Positions 1-14,354 are shown, numbered from the stretch's first letter. The stretch is DNA of 64,000 bases from Mansonella perstans (GCA_037074765.1 JBAMDO010000567.1:602736-666735); one strand, 5' to 3'. Program-made: numbers and translations. Notes: generated by a model from the sequence alone, not told the origin.

Positions 1-3000
1 CGATACAAAGGATTGAAGGTCAGGCAGTAATAATGTTTGTCTGATATGAAAAATTTTATGAGCACTTTCCTTTGTTTTCCGTTGGTTGAACATATTAGGA
101 AGAAAGATAAGAGCATTCTGAGTGTGCTACAATATCAATTTAGCATTACTTCACCGGTGGTCGAGAAGGTTCATTTGACCTTTCAGTTTCATGGACAAAA
201 GCCAAACTTGCTGAAAGGAAAAGTTTGAAGAAAAAGAAAATTGAACAAATGAAAGGAAAGAAGAGCAGATGTATGGAATAGATGAATTCATATTAAGGAT
301 GTCACAAAAGAGAAAGGCCCTATAGAGAGAAGACCGACAATTAACCTTCACATAAATGATTCTTAATGAGGGACAATAAAGTACGAATGTACCAGAATTT
401 TTGATATCAATAAACTGTCAATTGTTATTTACTGTCAACGAAAACATTAATTGCGGAACAAAATACGCTAAAAGTTTCGATATTAGCGCAGTGTTGATTT
501 CATTTGAGTTTTATTTGAAAAATTATGGGTTAATTAAGACGAAATACTACCATTAAACTTTCTTTTATCTCATTTCAAACAAAACAAAATTTTAAATTGA
601 TATTATGGATGAGGATGATATTGGGATATAAAATCAATTTAGCTAATTAAAATTCTTTGAGGATGATAATTGAAATAAAATGAATATACTAATTTCAGGA
701 ATTCAGCAATAAATCATATCCAAATTCCGCAAGAAATTATTTTCATCGTGCAGCAATACGGCATTCACTTCAATAGATGGAATGTTGTGATATTATTTAA
801 GATTAGACAAAAGTTTAACTCAATTTAAATGCATGCAAAACAAACGTTTGCAAAAATTGTGATCGATGCTACTTGCCGATAGTGATTACGGTAAGTTGAG
901 AAGGTTGGTGATAAGATTAAAAGAATTAATAGAAGTGATTTGCCAAATTTGCAAAAATATAAATTTTTGACAAGAAAATTTTGCTATTTACCGCATGCTA
1001 TGAAGAATTTCGTTCTTTTTTAACATGTAAAAAATTAACTCTTTGATAGGAATTGGAATACTACCAGAAAGATTGGGCGAAACTTTTCTTTCAAAATCAT
1101 TGATGCGCAAATGATCAGCGACTGATCATTAGAGACTTAACCTTCATGATGTAGTACTTTGTTGAATATGTAATGGAGACAACTTTCTTTTCTCACTTTT
1201 TCATTATGACATTCATGAGAAATACTAATACTTGCGCGCATTAATCAAGCAGTGTGGATTTTTGAAATGATTTTTTTGATGAGAAAGAATTCGCGTTTTG
1301 GTTTAAAAATTGTTAAAACAAGAATGCAAATCGGTTTTCAGGTAAAATGTGAACTCTTAATTATAATTAGAATAAATCAGACCTGCAAAGAGATAATGAA
1401 ATTATAAGATAAAATATTAAGATTTTCTGTAAACGACAGTTTTACTGGAGATGAAGGAGAAGAGAAAGAAGTGGAGAGAGAGAGAGAGAGAGGGAATGGA
1501 AGAGATAATTGAATATTTTGTTAAAAATAAAGCCAAATATGAGAACACTTGTAATAGATTTAAGATCAGCAAGGATAATGGAAAATAAAAGTTGTTTTAC
1601 ACCATTTTAAAACAAGAAATACACGGAGAAGAAACTTTTCAGCAGTGATGAAATAGCGGAAAAAGTAATTATTGTTGTTGTAAGAGGAAATAACAACAGT
1701 GAAGTTTGATGACACACGGATTTGGTACTTTTCAAAAGATTTCAACTTAATGGTTCATGTTTGAGGGATAAACGTATTTGTAAATTTGTAAATTTGTAAA
1801 TTTATCGCACTGCAAATATCAGAGAAGAAGATCAGAGGGAAGAGAGGGACATAAGTTTTACCACAAACAAACTAATATCAATAATGACCATGATCAGATT
1901 ATTCCAGCCGATGAAGGAAGGTTCATGAAGAATGAAGGCGTAAAGAGGAGGAGAAGAAAGGAAGAGGAAGAAAGAGGAGGAATAAAGTCTTGAGGTTTTC
2001 AATAGATTCTTCATCTAATATTATTATGCGAATCTGAAAACTTACTGATACCATCCGATGACACGTTTTCATTTTTCTCTAATTCTTACAAAAATCAAAA
2101 GCCTCTTATTTTGGCAATTCTCAATTGAATTAACGATGTAATGGATTAAGTGCAATGAAGTTCGTAAGTGAAAAAATATTTTAGTTCAATAAATTAAATT
2201 CCAACTAATTAAATTTAACTTTATGTCAAGTGCTGCAGCTAAAAGCAAATGTGAATTCATGAATAAATGAATGAAATGAATTGAAACAAGGTAGGTTGCT
2301 ATTGTAGTTTTCAAACATCACAGAATATGCCTCTTTCGTTTACAGAACCTGCGAGCGAATAGAGAAAAGGTAATTAAGGTTGGCCAGCTAAAGTTATGAT
2401 GAAAATAGAACGGAAAGGAATGCAATATTTTTGACGCATCTTTCTTTTCCTAATTCTTAATAAAAAAATATTGGAATTTAAAAAAAAAATGTAATGGTGA
2501 ATTAAATCGAAAAATTCATTGGTGCAGGTAGATTTTAAAGTACTAAAATTAATAATTAAAATTAGAAAGGTGAAAAACATAAAAATTTTTTAAAATTTAA
2601 TTTACAATTTTATGGAGATTTTTATATTTTCGTTTGTGTTTTTCGCTTTACAGTTCAACAAATATCAAATCTTACATTTATCATCGGCAGTGATACTTCA
2701 CTTGTGCCTGATTAATTGACTGAGAGTGATGGATAGTGTACGAATATTTCATATCAATAAAATTCAAACGTCATTTTTTTGTAATTATTGGAAATGGTAG
2801 ATGTGTTCACTTGTGAAAGTGATTTGCTGAATTACTCAGTGATACTTTGGGAGTGAAAATTTTTTCGAAGTATTTTTTTTTTGTTTTTATGGCAGTGTTG
2901 TCATCTTTCCACTAATATATAAAATATTTTTACGGGAAATTTCAGTTGAAATTTTCTGATCAAATATAGTTAAAAATTATAAAATTTATGAATGAAATGT

Positions 3001-6000
3001 TATTGGTTTGTGGAATTCAATGAAATGGAAATTATTGGATGCATTGACTTTGATCATAAATCTGCATATTTTTATCAATTTTACAGGGGAAATTACATTG
3101 AACGAAGGTTTCATATAAGGAAGACAGGAAAAATGACTGAGGAATAGAGAGAGATCAGCTTTGCGATGACCGAATTTTCCCTCTTTGAAATATTGATAAA
3201 TTGAATGTATTTATGAACTATTTTAATTTTCACTTACTTTTCAATTTTTTTTTTTAATTTCTTAAAATCTATTTTCATGATTTTTGGTTAACGAAAATTT
3301 ATAGCTAAAATGCAGTAATTATTGAAACATTCATATTTACCAATTCTTCTACCGCTGATATTTCAGTAATAAATTTATGGAAAAGAGGACACTTATATCC
3401 ATCTCTGAAGAAACTTAAGACCATCTTAAGAAGCAGAACCAATACATTGCTAGGACAGCACTACACGTACTGTTCAATGGAATTAATTAGCTGAAAACAG
3501 AAAAACGAAAAATTTTGCACCTCACATGGATTCCAAGCGTAGGTTCTACGTCACCGAGATATGCAAATCTAACTCAGTACTATATATATTATATTGTTAC
3601 ATCTTCCATACCACCTTTTCATTTGTATAATCACCAGATTAATTGTTTCCAAATTTTTCATCAAATGGAGTTTTTGTAATTTTGCTGCTAAAATTGTTTT
3701 TTAATTATTTTCTATTGTCTGATGCGGTCCTTGAAATTTTCACAATTAGAAAGTGAAAAAACAAGTTTTCGAAAACTTCGGAAGAAAGACTTCATTTATT
3801 TCGTGCATCTAATTACGCCAAGTACAATTGAATTGATTATTCAAATCATATACATATGATTTAACATTGCAGTTCATTTTTATTTAGTTCACGGTATAGT
3901 TGATTTTTAAAAACGATCAAGAATTAATCATAGCGACATGACACTGTTTCATTTCACTTATTCTACTTTACAGTTGCGATTATTGCTGTGAATCAGAAAG
4001 GGAAAAATGAAAGCGAAAATGGGAGAAAGAAAACAACAAAATTTGTCAAACATCAAATTTATCAACTGTTCTACCTTTATTTTCATTAACATAGTTAGCA
4101 ATCGCTGACCACTCATCCTGATTTTGATTTTGAACAATTTCAAATATTTTACCAATAAGTATTTTTAGGATTCTGATTCTGTTTAAAATGGCATTTAGCT
4201 CAGAAACTGCCAAAAATATCAATTTGCAATAAATCAGCAAGAAACGTTGACAAAATCACAAATAGTACCCGAGAGATCATTTTACAGTGTTTACTAGTCA
4301 ATATACTGCATTAAATGACCTGAAGTCACTGACCTTCTTTCTACCACAAATTAAATTAAATTAAAAAATTCATTTTAAAATTTAATGAAATATGAAAAAA
4401 AAAGAAAAAAGCTCAGATATACTCAAGCATATCTGACAGTTGTCTGGAAGATATGATCGATAGCTGGTTTAAACTTCTATGAACATCTTTTTTTCTCTCT
4501 CTCGTTCTCTTTTTTTGAAATATAAATAGAAATACTTCAACTTATTTAACTAATGACTTTGTTAATTAAATTTAAAAAGAAATAAAGTCCGAAACTTTCA
4601 ACCATTCACTTATCAAATAGTGCCATCATTAAACATTACGTGGGTTCCGAAGTTTTGTTTGCAATACTTCCAGGTAACTTTAAGGATGAAAAATGAAGCA
4701 TTTGAATATTCATGGCGCAAATAGTATGAACAATGTAAAAGATTAGTTTGATCACAAAAGACATAAAATTAGAAATTAAAAAATGAATTAAAATAAGCCA
4801 GAAATACTTCCATATTTTGATTCATCTCTATAATTTGGCTCATTCTTATATGCCACTATTCTGAGATATTGGATGAAAGTTTGTGAAGACTGTTGTATCG
4901 TCGAACGCATCAACAAACATTCTTCGAAAGGTAAACGTAAGTGATTGAAGGTATGCAAGGAAAATTTTATGGGTCAAGATGAGACCTCTTTAGTTATAAA
5001 TTAAAGCACGGAAATTGTTTGGACAAATATCATATATTACAATTTTTGAATAACGCTTTTGATTGCTTCACAAACCTTTTTTTAAAAATTCTAGTATAAT
5101 TTGGATTGTGTTTGAATTGTAATTGTTTGCTCGTCTTTTTTTCTGCAAAATATGAAATGGCTGTTTTAGAAATGACATCATATTGAGCTATTTTGACCTT
5201 GGATGGTGAAATCGTCCTTTTTTAGAATTCAGAACTTTGTTCAACAAAAATCCAACTCTTCTGAATGCTTCAAGTATCACTTAATGAAATTCATTAAACC
5301 GTACCAGTCATTATCACATTAAAGCAAATAATTGTAATTTTTGGAATAAATTCACTCATCAGATCATCATCACTCGTTTATTTTGATATCGCTTGATCAA
5401 AAAATAAACATACAAATTGAAAGATGCTAAATTTATTTTTACATGTTAAAAAACATGCGCTTCTGAAACATTGTTTGAGACAAGTAATGCAAGAAGACAT
5501 TTAGTGTTAAAAGTTTTAGAGAAAAAATTGTTTAAAAAAAATGAAATTGATATAAATCATTAAAAAAAAAAAGGAAAATTTTATGTTGAAAGTAAAAATT
5601 CAAGAGCTAATTTCAATCTATTTGAATTTCGGGAATCTTTATAAATTTAAATTTCTACAAAACATTTTTTCCTGCTTATTTCTGAAATTTTCAACAACTA
5701 TTTGAATTTCAAGAAAATCACATCAACTTTTAACAAATTAAAAGTATGGAACAAGAGCTTCTGGAAAGAAATGACAATTAGCAATAAATTATGTCTAAAA
5801 CAGTTGCTAACATTATATTTATGTGATATGGGACAGGTTGTTGCATATTGCTCTTCCGAATAATGAAACATGATTAATGAATAGGCATTTGTTCGGAACT
5901 AAATGGTAGCTGTTCGGTTGTTTTGATTGGGTAATCGCGGGAAAAGTTTGCTTGATTTGGGCATTTCTACAGCGTTTCTAATTTATCTGACCTTTCAATT

Positions 6001-7110
6001 TCTGGTTGAATATTGGGATTTCCAGAGGAGAATTCTTAAACTGTCCTCATTATCATTGCTTATCCAGTGCTTGATTGAAATTAAATTTTCTTCAGCTTAA
6101 CATTAATCCTCAAAAAAGTTTAAATATTGAAAGTTATATCACTATATTAGTGGATATGTGTATACGTGTATACTATATACATGTTTGTTTGTGTATGTTT
6201 GTATGTATGTATGCGTACTTTTATGTCTGCATGCATGTAACTTTCAGGTACATTTCGATGTATTATAAAAAAATTTTGGGGTAAAAAATAGCTTATGAAG
6301 AAGGAATTAAACAGTAATAGTGCGCTATCTTTTAAGATGAACAAAAAAGAGAATTTAAGATGATTGATTATGGATTATCATCATGATTATAAGCTTAACA
6401 CAGAGAGGATGTTGTATTGCAGTTATTCTCTGCACATTGATTGTCTACGTTTATCGAAAAGTTGAGAAGAATCACATCTGTTCAATGTTCCTCCTTCAAT
6501 AGCTCCTCCGATTATTACAAGCATGATTTAATCTTCTTCTAACGTGTTTGCATTTTTGTTGAAACTTTTTTGCATTGAATGTTTAAAAAGTTTCTGAGCA
6601 AAAATCATAGGTTATACTCGTCGTTATGGTTTACTTCGTTCCTATATGTTTCTTCTATTTTCTGTTGTCAGTTGCTTTTACATTCTTGAATTATGGTGTT
6701 TGCTTTAACTGAAAGGAAACATTTACCATATTGTTTAGTGTGTTTTGAAAAAACTGCGAGTTTTTATTTTCGTACTATTGGCAATTTGTTTATTCAACGA
6801 TGTTATAATTATTATTTTCTAAATTGCAACCAAACATATACACCAAATGAATGAATCTTTAAAAATGATTTATTTTTCAGTTTCACTAAGCCTTCAGAAA
6901 TCATATGTACATTATCACACTGAAAACACTGTATGCCTTTTTTTGTTTATTGGTTTTTCTGCATTTTTCAATATGCCTTTTATATTATTCACAAATTTTC
7001 AGATTAATATTTTTAAACATTGCAGCTTGTTGTAATAGAAGCAACATTTTTGTTACTTCTTGATTTGGTTGTTCCGTCAAAGAAATAGTTGCTTGTGTTG
7101 CGTAAATTCA
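1..7110. other. Intergenic or long-intron AT-rich DNA without a recognised gene
   Basis: No stretch here gives a protein-like reading with matching splice phases. The short open frames are rich in F, L, S, K and N and look like chance frames in AT-rich DNA. Minor features are a GA run near 1476-1492, a 9-nt tandem (gtaaattt type) near 1778-1803, and alternating TGTATG sequence near 6157-6240. An acceptor-like TTGCAG at 7019-7024 may begin the 5' UTR of the OTUD3-like gene, by trans-splicing or as a 5' UTR exon. Confidence 0.5.
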
Positions 7111-10100
7111 ATGGCACGGAAAAAGGAATACAACGAAGTAACTGCTGATGCAAGCAGTTCTACTAGTAACAGTGGAAAACATATCGTAAAAAATAATATG
7201 ACGAATGATGCACATTGTAAAATGGAATTAGATCGATTGAATTCGACTTCGAAAAGGAAGGAGGTATATCTTCCCATAAACGAAACTAAGCGATATCGGC
7301 ATTATAACACGATTTATTCGAACTTTTGTGACTTCAAGAGTAATTTTGTTGGCTCATCGATTTCGAGAGCAGTATTTTTATTGTGGTTGATTGTTGTAAT
7401 GTAAGTCAGATTTAAGTTTTCGTTATTGAACAGAAAAAGAGGAAAATTTTTCTGGTTTTTCAATCAGTATTGAAATTTTAACTTGTGTACACACTGTTGC
7501 AGACTGCATATTCAGAAGCAAGCGTACGGAATGTTTACGATGTTGCTGATTTGCGTGCACAGCTCGGGTCATTTGGTTTAACTGTTCGAGATATTCCAGG
7601 AGACGGAAATTGCCTTTTCAGGTCTCTTTCGTTTTTCATTTTTTTTACTTATATAAGTTTGATAACATTTAGGGGACCATTCCTTTATTCGTCTGTGAGT
7701 TCTACTGTTTAAAAATTGTGTAGTTCCTGGCTGCATTTATGATTCCTCTTTGGCAGATCGAAGTTGTTTTTAAGGGCTTTGGGCGATCAGTTGGACGGTC
7801 ATACAAGTAATCATCTAAAGCATCGTCTCGATACTGTTCGATATATGATAAACCATCGTGATCATTTTGAACCATTCATCGATGTCCCTTTCGACCGTTA
7901 TGGTTGGTGTTCTTTAAAAATTTTGGATGAATTTATTCTTTAAATTTAATTTTTCTTTCTGAATTTATTCTGAGGCTTTTCGGATTTATTGGTTTCATCG
8001 TTGGAAACCTGGTATTTTTCTTGGGTTTCTGTCTTGTTCGTTCTTTGGAAGCACAGCGATAATTGTACAAATGAGAATATTTTGGAACATCGAGATTTAG
8101 TTGAAATTTTTTTAATTGACCAAATTTTCTTGTCTAAAATAGAATTACGGAAATTTTACAATTTGTTCCGTTTACTGAGAACTTGCTCAGCGCTAGGATG
8201 GATTTTCATAATTTTAAGATGAATTTATGCAAGCAGTCGTAAAATGACGGTTAATCATTCAATAATTTCAGTATAAGGGTGAACGTAATGATCGATGTTG
8301 ATGTGCCGAAAAGTCTCTAAAATATGCAACTACTTTTGCGTTGATTATTAGTTATACTGTCATTTACAGTAAATGATTTGAGTCATCCCGGTACTTATGC
8401 TGGCCAAGATGCGCTTGTAGCATTTGCACGTTTACACAAAGTGAACATCATTATACATCAACTGAATAGACCGCTGTGGAAGATCCAAGGTTCTGAAGAT
8501 TGTAATGCTTCTGAACTTCATCTTTCTTATCATAACGGTGAACATTATTCAAGCGTTCGTCGTTTCGGTGATATTGCGAATGCTCCTGCCGGAATACGCA
8601 TGGTATTGAATTATTTTTTTAGACAAATTTCACTTATTGGTGCGTCTTTTATTAATGTTGATTATCTTGCTGAGATCCTTCTTATCATAATAGTTGTAGA
8701 AAAAAGAGCTCCAGTCTAAAGAACGCCATTACTGAAATATGCAGTGATTCTTTATTTCCAAAAAACACAGTGCTGCATGTTGAATAATGATCAGTGAGGT
8801 TGACAGTTTTGAAAATCGAGATTTTAGAATTACTTTTGTATAAAATTTATAAAGTTTATGGAAAACAATTCTTTTTCATTGAATTTTGAGTTCTGGGCTT
8901 CATTTTTGTCCTGCCCGCTGCCTATATGTTCGGTTAGAAACTTTGTACATTCATCACAAGCAGAGGGATCATTTTTCAAAAACGTAAAACATATAGTTGT
9001 TTTCACCTATTATTTAATGCAGTCGTAAATTCCGGAACATGAAAGTATATGGCAATCCAGAAAAGTGGTGCATATGCGAATTTCATGTTTGGAAAATGGA
9101 CTGAAAAGAAAAAAAAACTGATTTAATTTCTGGAACTGTAGTATGTAGTAGCATTATTGATTAGTTTTAAAAGATATTTTAATGAGGAACTGCTAGTTTC
9201 GCAATCTGGGAAAGAAGAGAATCATCATATTTTGATTTTGCAGGCTCCAACTAGTGTTCCATGTTGTGCATCGCATAGTGTGTGTACATCTACGAAACCC
9301 ATCACTTCGTATGCGAATTCTGGTAATTTGCAGCAGTCTGCTGCAAATTTGCGTAAACACCATACATATGCTTCAAATGAGGAAACTGTTCGCACATATT
9401 TGTATGGGAAAGACGAATTCACTACTTTGGTTCATGAAGTACATTTCATTAACATTTAGAAGAGATGCATCCTTTGGTTAATTTCACTAACACATGTTTT
9501 GTAAATTTTACACAAATGTTGCGATTTTGGACAGAACTTTATATATAAAATGCCGATATAATCCATTAGATTGGAACATCAAATTAATTATTTAATTTCA
9601 TGTCTGTCTTTACATTTTGCACTTTCATTAATGTATATTCCTGAAGTTTTACTGAGCTTTTGTGTCATGAGAATAATATCATTGCTGTATCTTTAATCAG
9701 GTGATGAATCGTACTGGATGTGGTGATGCTACCTTAGCTACAGAGGCTCTGATAGAAAATTCAGGAGATTTGGATCAAGCCGTTGATTACCTGTTATCAG
9801 TCGCATTATTTGTTGCTGCTGGCGATGATGGAAATTTTTCCAAATCAATAAACCAAATGGAAATAGCAGGCAAATTCTACTATTTTCTGTTTGGATTCTT
9901 GGTTAAAAAAATTTTTTTTTAACTACACGATTGCGAAGTTTACATAGAATCGGATAGGAAAAAGTATTGAATAAGACTTTTATGCCGCTTTTGACTTGCA
10001 AAATTTGTAGTACAGGTATTCCTGTTGTTCCTATTCAAAATATGTCAAATTTTCTGGAAAAAATTCAATAGAGAAAATAATCCAAACATCACTGAGGTAA

Positions 10101-10888
10101 TATAGCGTTAGGAAACATTTCTGAAATCCTTTTTTGAAGAAAATCTGTTTTCCATTTCAAGAATTCTTCCTCTGTGTGACAAACTAACAATTTGACATAT
10201 TATATGCTGCCGTTATATTTTTTTACATTTTAGAACACAGAATATTAAAAGGCCGAAACACTGACGATGTTGAGAGGCATCATAATTTACCGGCTTGTCC
10301 AAGTCGTGCTGGTACTGAGGTATTTTTCGTTATTTTCATGTAGTTGGAATTTTTGAATTATTTCTATTTGTAGAAAAGAGCTTGAGCTACAGAGCCTGAA
10401 TGCATACTTTTTAGTCAGTATTCTTTTTTCCGGATAAGTCACTAAAATTGGCATTCAGCCAGTTCCAGCGTTACTTAGCATGTCAGTGGGTTAGGGGATC
10501 CACATTTGCTTTCAATAACTTGTGAAAGAGGTGGTAAGAGGGAGCGCGAGTGATATGAAAGTATTATCAGAAACCGGTTTTCGGGCTAAATCATGTCTTC
10601 GTTTTCTAAATCTTATTTTGTAGTCGAAGTTGCAGGTGACGAAATTTTTGCAAAAAATATTTGTTACTTTCCTTTGGATTATTATATCTTCTCCCACCCA
10701 TAATCTTTAGAAAGCGTGATGGTTCAATTCGAGATTGTTGAAAAAACCTGAGAATGTTTGTTAATCCTTGAATATTTTAGTTGATAGTTTCGGAACAAGA
10801 GGAGAAACAGAGGCGAAAAGAAGGTGATGATAATATGTCCGAGGAGCATTTAAACAAGCAAGGCGATCTTCGTTTTTTGACACTGTAA
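7111..10888 (+). CDS. OTUD3: OTUD3-type deubiquitinase (OTU domain plus UBA-like domain)
   Basis: Cysteine protease that removes ubiquitin from substrates. Eight exons: 7111-7263, 7503-7621, 7775-7902, 8370-8602, 9244-9438, 9701-9869, 10234-10319 and 10781-10888, giving 396 aa, almost the length of human OTUD3. The OTU domain spans about residues 63-205. The catalytic loop IPGDGNCLFRALGDQL carries Asp85 and Cys88, and the catalytic His192 lies in YHNGEHYSSVRR. The blocks PGTYAGQDALVAFAR and VNIIIHQLNRPLW are OTUD3-like. A UBA-like helical segment (CGDATLATEALIEN) follows at about 280-312, and the tail is charged. The start MARKKEYNEV is preferred over the in-frame ATG at 7060 because OTUD3 proteins begin MSRKQ-like, but 7060 is possible. 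Exon 3 is modelled with an unusual TTTTTAAG acceptor, and intron 6 (9870-10233) begins with GC. Family assignment is firm; exons 5-8 rest on phase and splice sites. Confidence 0.9.
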
Positions 10889-11689
10889 AATATTTGTGCT
10901 GTTAATATTTTGCCGTTCTTTCAGTACATTCTCTCTGAATAGTTTATTGCAATTTTTGATCTAATGAAAATCTTTCAGTTTCATTGGATTGTGATTCATA
11001 AATAACATGATTACAGTGTTTAGTATTTAGTATGATATATTGATAATGGATACTTGGGCTCAGCATTTCATTGTTATCTCACTGATATAAAAACATAAAC
11101 GTACGGTTTTCCCATTAATTTATGATATTAGAATTTTATCGAAATACTTTTGACATATGTCTTTGCACAATTTGCATGCCAGCGTTAATTCCTTTCAGTC
11201 ATAGAAATTCAGCGGGAAAAACGCTTATTTTACTGATCGCTTAATCGATAAAATGTTTTGAACATCTTGATGAGATTTGGAATTACTTACAAATTGTTCT
11301 AATTACCTGATAGTTAACAGTTAAGAATTTTTCCTTTTTCAAATTAATTTCTTGTACCATGATAGTATCGCAACCGGTTTACGAATATTGGGTAATGACG
11401 CTGAACTATTGTCACAAAAATATCTGTACCCGCTTCAATAAATATATTATTCTCCAGCAAAAAGTTTTTAACTTTTCAAATAAAATTTTATCATACTATT
11501 CATTATACAATAGATGTAACTAAAATTTTCTGTACATTTTATCCATATTTATGTGTTACTGCTATTAGAATCTGAATGTGCTCAGATGTGAGTTATGTTT
11601 TAGTATAATCAGTTAATAAATTCTTATGGAACTAGTTATTTCATGTTTAGAGAACTTTGTTGATGTGATGATAAGAAGGGCAAGGAAGA

Positions 11690-12215
11690 ATCTGGAATAT
11701 CTCACCGAGGTGAGCTCCTGAAGTCTCCGGTAAGAGAGACTGTTCGGAATCTGGAATATCTCACCCGAGATGAGCTTCTGAAGTCTCGGGTGAGGGAGAC
11801 TGCTCAGAATCTGGAACATCGAGGTGAGCTTCTGAAGTCTGCGGTGAGATACACTGTTCAGAATCTGGAATATCTCACCGAGGTGAGCTCCTGAAGTCTC
11901 CCGTGAGACATACTGTTCAGAATCTGAAATCTCATCGAGGGAGCATTGAAGTCTCCGGTGAAAAAGACTGTTCAGAATCTGGAAATCTCATCCAGGTGAG
12001 CTTCTGAAATCTCCAGTGAGATAGACTGTTCAGAATCTGAAACATCTCACTCGAGGTAAGTTCCTGAAGTCTCTGGTGAGGTAGATTATTCAGAGTCTGG
12101 AATCTCATCGAGATGAGCATTGATGAAGTCTCCGATGAGATAGACTGTTCAGAATCTGGAATATCTTCTCCAAGATGAGCTCCTGAAATCTCGGATGAGA
12201 GAGAGACTATTCTAC
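11690..12215. repeat. Minisatellite, about nine diverged copies of a 54-61 nt unit with internal hairpins
   Basis: The phrase gaatctggaatatctcac recurs about every 54-61 nt (near 11690, 11750, 11810, 11860, 11920, 11975, 12035, 12095, 12150). Each unit has a near-palindrome of the type CTCACCGAGGTGAG, followed by tgaagtctccggtgaga. Substitutions and small indels between copies show it is old. Open frames through it on the minus strand are repeat artefacts. Confidence 0.9.
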
Positions 12216-12405
12216 TTGTTTATATTATAGAAGATCCCTATTGTAAAAGAATGCCTCTCAAATGATTTCTATCTTTTCCTTTATTACTTTTGTAAATTTC
12301 ATTTGCACGCACTATTTGCAATGTATCAATTAAAAGTTTTGCATTGAGGGAGGGGTTTACGTGACTCGCTCGCACAATTGCAAGCTCCCTCAGGTTAACT
12401 TGCAT

Positions 12406-12433
12406 ACCCCGCCCCGCCCCGTATACATTGCCC
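12406..12433. promoter_or_regulatory. GC-box cluster / possible G-quadruplex
   Basis: Three tandem CCCCG units followed 10 nt later by another CCCC. On the minus strand this gives four G4 runs, a quadruplex-type motif, and on either strand it looks like clustered GC boxes (Sp/KLF type). It is conspicuous in AT-rich DNA. A promoter role for the prothymosin-like gene 3.5 kb downstream is only a guess. Confidence 0.35.
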
Positions 12434-12740
12434 CACCTCTCAATGATTGCTTGTCACTCAGTTGCTGGTTGCATTCATCAGTTGCAGTTCGACGAGTTCA
12501 GTGCTCTGATTACGTGCGCCTTTGTGGTAACTTTGTGCGTGCTATTTACTATTTGCACATAAGTGTACGTGCATTTTCTATAGTATGAAGAATGCACGTA
12601 TACGGACACTTGCATTTTGTGCTGTGCAAATATGAGTGTGCAATGCACTTAAATATATGTATGTATGCCATTATATTTGTGTATGTATGTATATATCTAT
12701 AATAAGTATGCGGCCTGATATAACTCAAAATGCTACGATA

Positions 12741-12832
12741 GCATCTCTCTCTCTTTCCCCCTTTCTCTCTCCCTCTCTCTTTCCCTCTTTTCCTCTCTCC
12801 CTCTCTTTCTCCCTCTCTCTCTCTCTCTCTCT
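12741..12832. repeat. Polypyrimidine CT tract
   Basis: About 90 nt almost purely C and T on the plus strand, with long CTCTCT stretches. Such homopurine-homopyrimidine tracts can adopt triplex structure and act like GAGA-type elements in animal promoters. No function is shown by the sequence itself. Confidence 0.8.
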
Positions 12833-14161
12833 GATCGATATGATGGCTCTTAACCCAACTGTTTCATTGCCAATCCATCTATCATTCATCTAAATTCTTT
12901 TTCTCTGTGCAATGGACTGCTTGCAAAGACGCGTCGCTTCCCTTTTCTCTTCTTTCCTTCTCTTTTCATTCTATTAAGAATTATTGATTGACTTTGTTAG
13001 GCCGTGATTTGTTTGGATATCGTCCAACATATTTTATTCATCTCTCATATTGAAAGGGCCTAAGCGTAACGACGAGGCGTTTCTCTTTTCTTTGCTTATA
13101 TTTCATTTGAAGTTTAATAGGTAATTGTTATTAGAGTTAGTGCTATTAAGTTTTGTTTTTAGCGGGAATGTAATTTTAAGGCTTTGCAACTATTATATCT
13201 TGCAAAATTGCACGTACATGTCCAATTTGCCATGCACAAAGTTTGAATGGAATTCCCGCCTTTTTCCGGAACCTGCCAGCCATACATTTGCAATCACTTA
13301 TAACATTTGTTTATAGATTAACTACACCTTATACCTGTCTTTCACACCAAGAAGTCATGAATCTTGTTGAATTTATGTTGATATTTTTCATAAAACTTCC
13401 AGAAATACTTTGAGAAAATTGTTTCCTCCGTTTTGCGTTTAATCCCATAAGTATATCCTTAACAATATTTCATTCTTTCATCTAGCGTTTTTGAAGCGAA
13501 GTTAAATGTTTTGGCAAATTGCCGAGTAAATAAGATTCTGGATTATCCGTTACTCGATTCGATTTCAATTTAGCATAGAAATTTTACCTCAGTTTGCTTT
13601 TTTGTTCTCAAATTTCGATTAGCACAATGATGGAATTAAGTCCTTATAAGTGAGCAATAAACTTTTCTCGGCTTTAATTCTTCCCGTAGTATTGTAGTTT
13701 TTTTTAGTGCTAATAGAACTTTTTGCGACATCTTATATTTCATTTTCAAACTCAGTCTCATCTTCCCTAAACATTATTCTGTTGTTGATTAGTGAAATCT
13801 GTGACATTTCTATTGATTAATGAAACGTGTTTACTATCATAGCCTGAGATTAAAAGTTAAGCCTAAGTCTGATTTATGCTTTGCTATCTTCCTTACCAAT
13901 CAGGGAATTGTTTTCACTGTTGATTTTGTTTTCCTCTACTATGATTTTTCAGTCTCTTCTATTATTCTTTCATATTAACAAACAAAGAGTCAGCTGTTTT
14001 TTTTGCAATCTCTTTTCACTTTTAAATGCTGCCAATATGCCAATGAAATTCATTTAAAAGTCGCTTAACATAGTTCATAGTTCATTTTTTGAATTATACT
14101 TTGCCGCTTAGTTAAGTTGTTAATAATCAAAGTGATATGTGTAATGTTTTCAAAAGAAATA

Positions 14162-14354
<193 letters not shown>

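Noticed and set aside
1832..2014. Minus-strand 60-codon frame
   Set aside because: Ser/Phe/Leu-rich translation of a GA-rich tract on the other strand.
4873..4931. Short ATG frame MKVCEDCCIVERINKHSSK followed by a GTAAAC donor
   Set aside because: Looks protein-like, but no partner exon within several kb could be found; too short to support.
11613..12120. Minus-strand open frames of 62-68 codons
   Set aside because: They are translations of the 54-61 nt minisatellite and repeat its period; no start context or splice partner.
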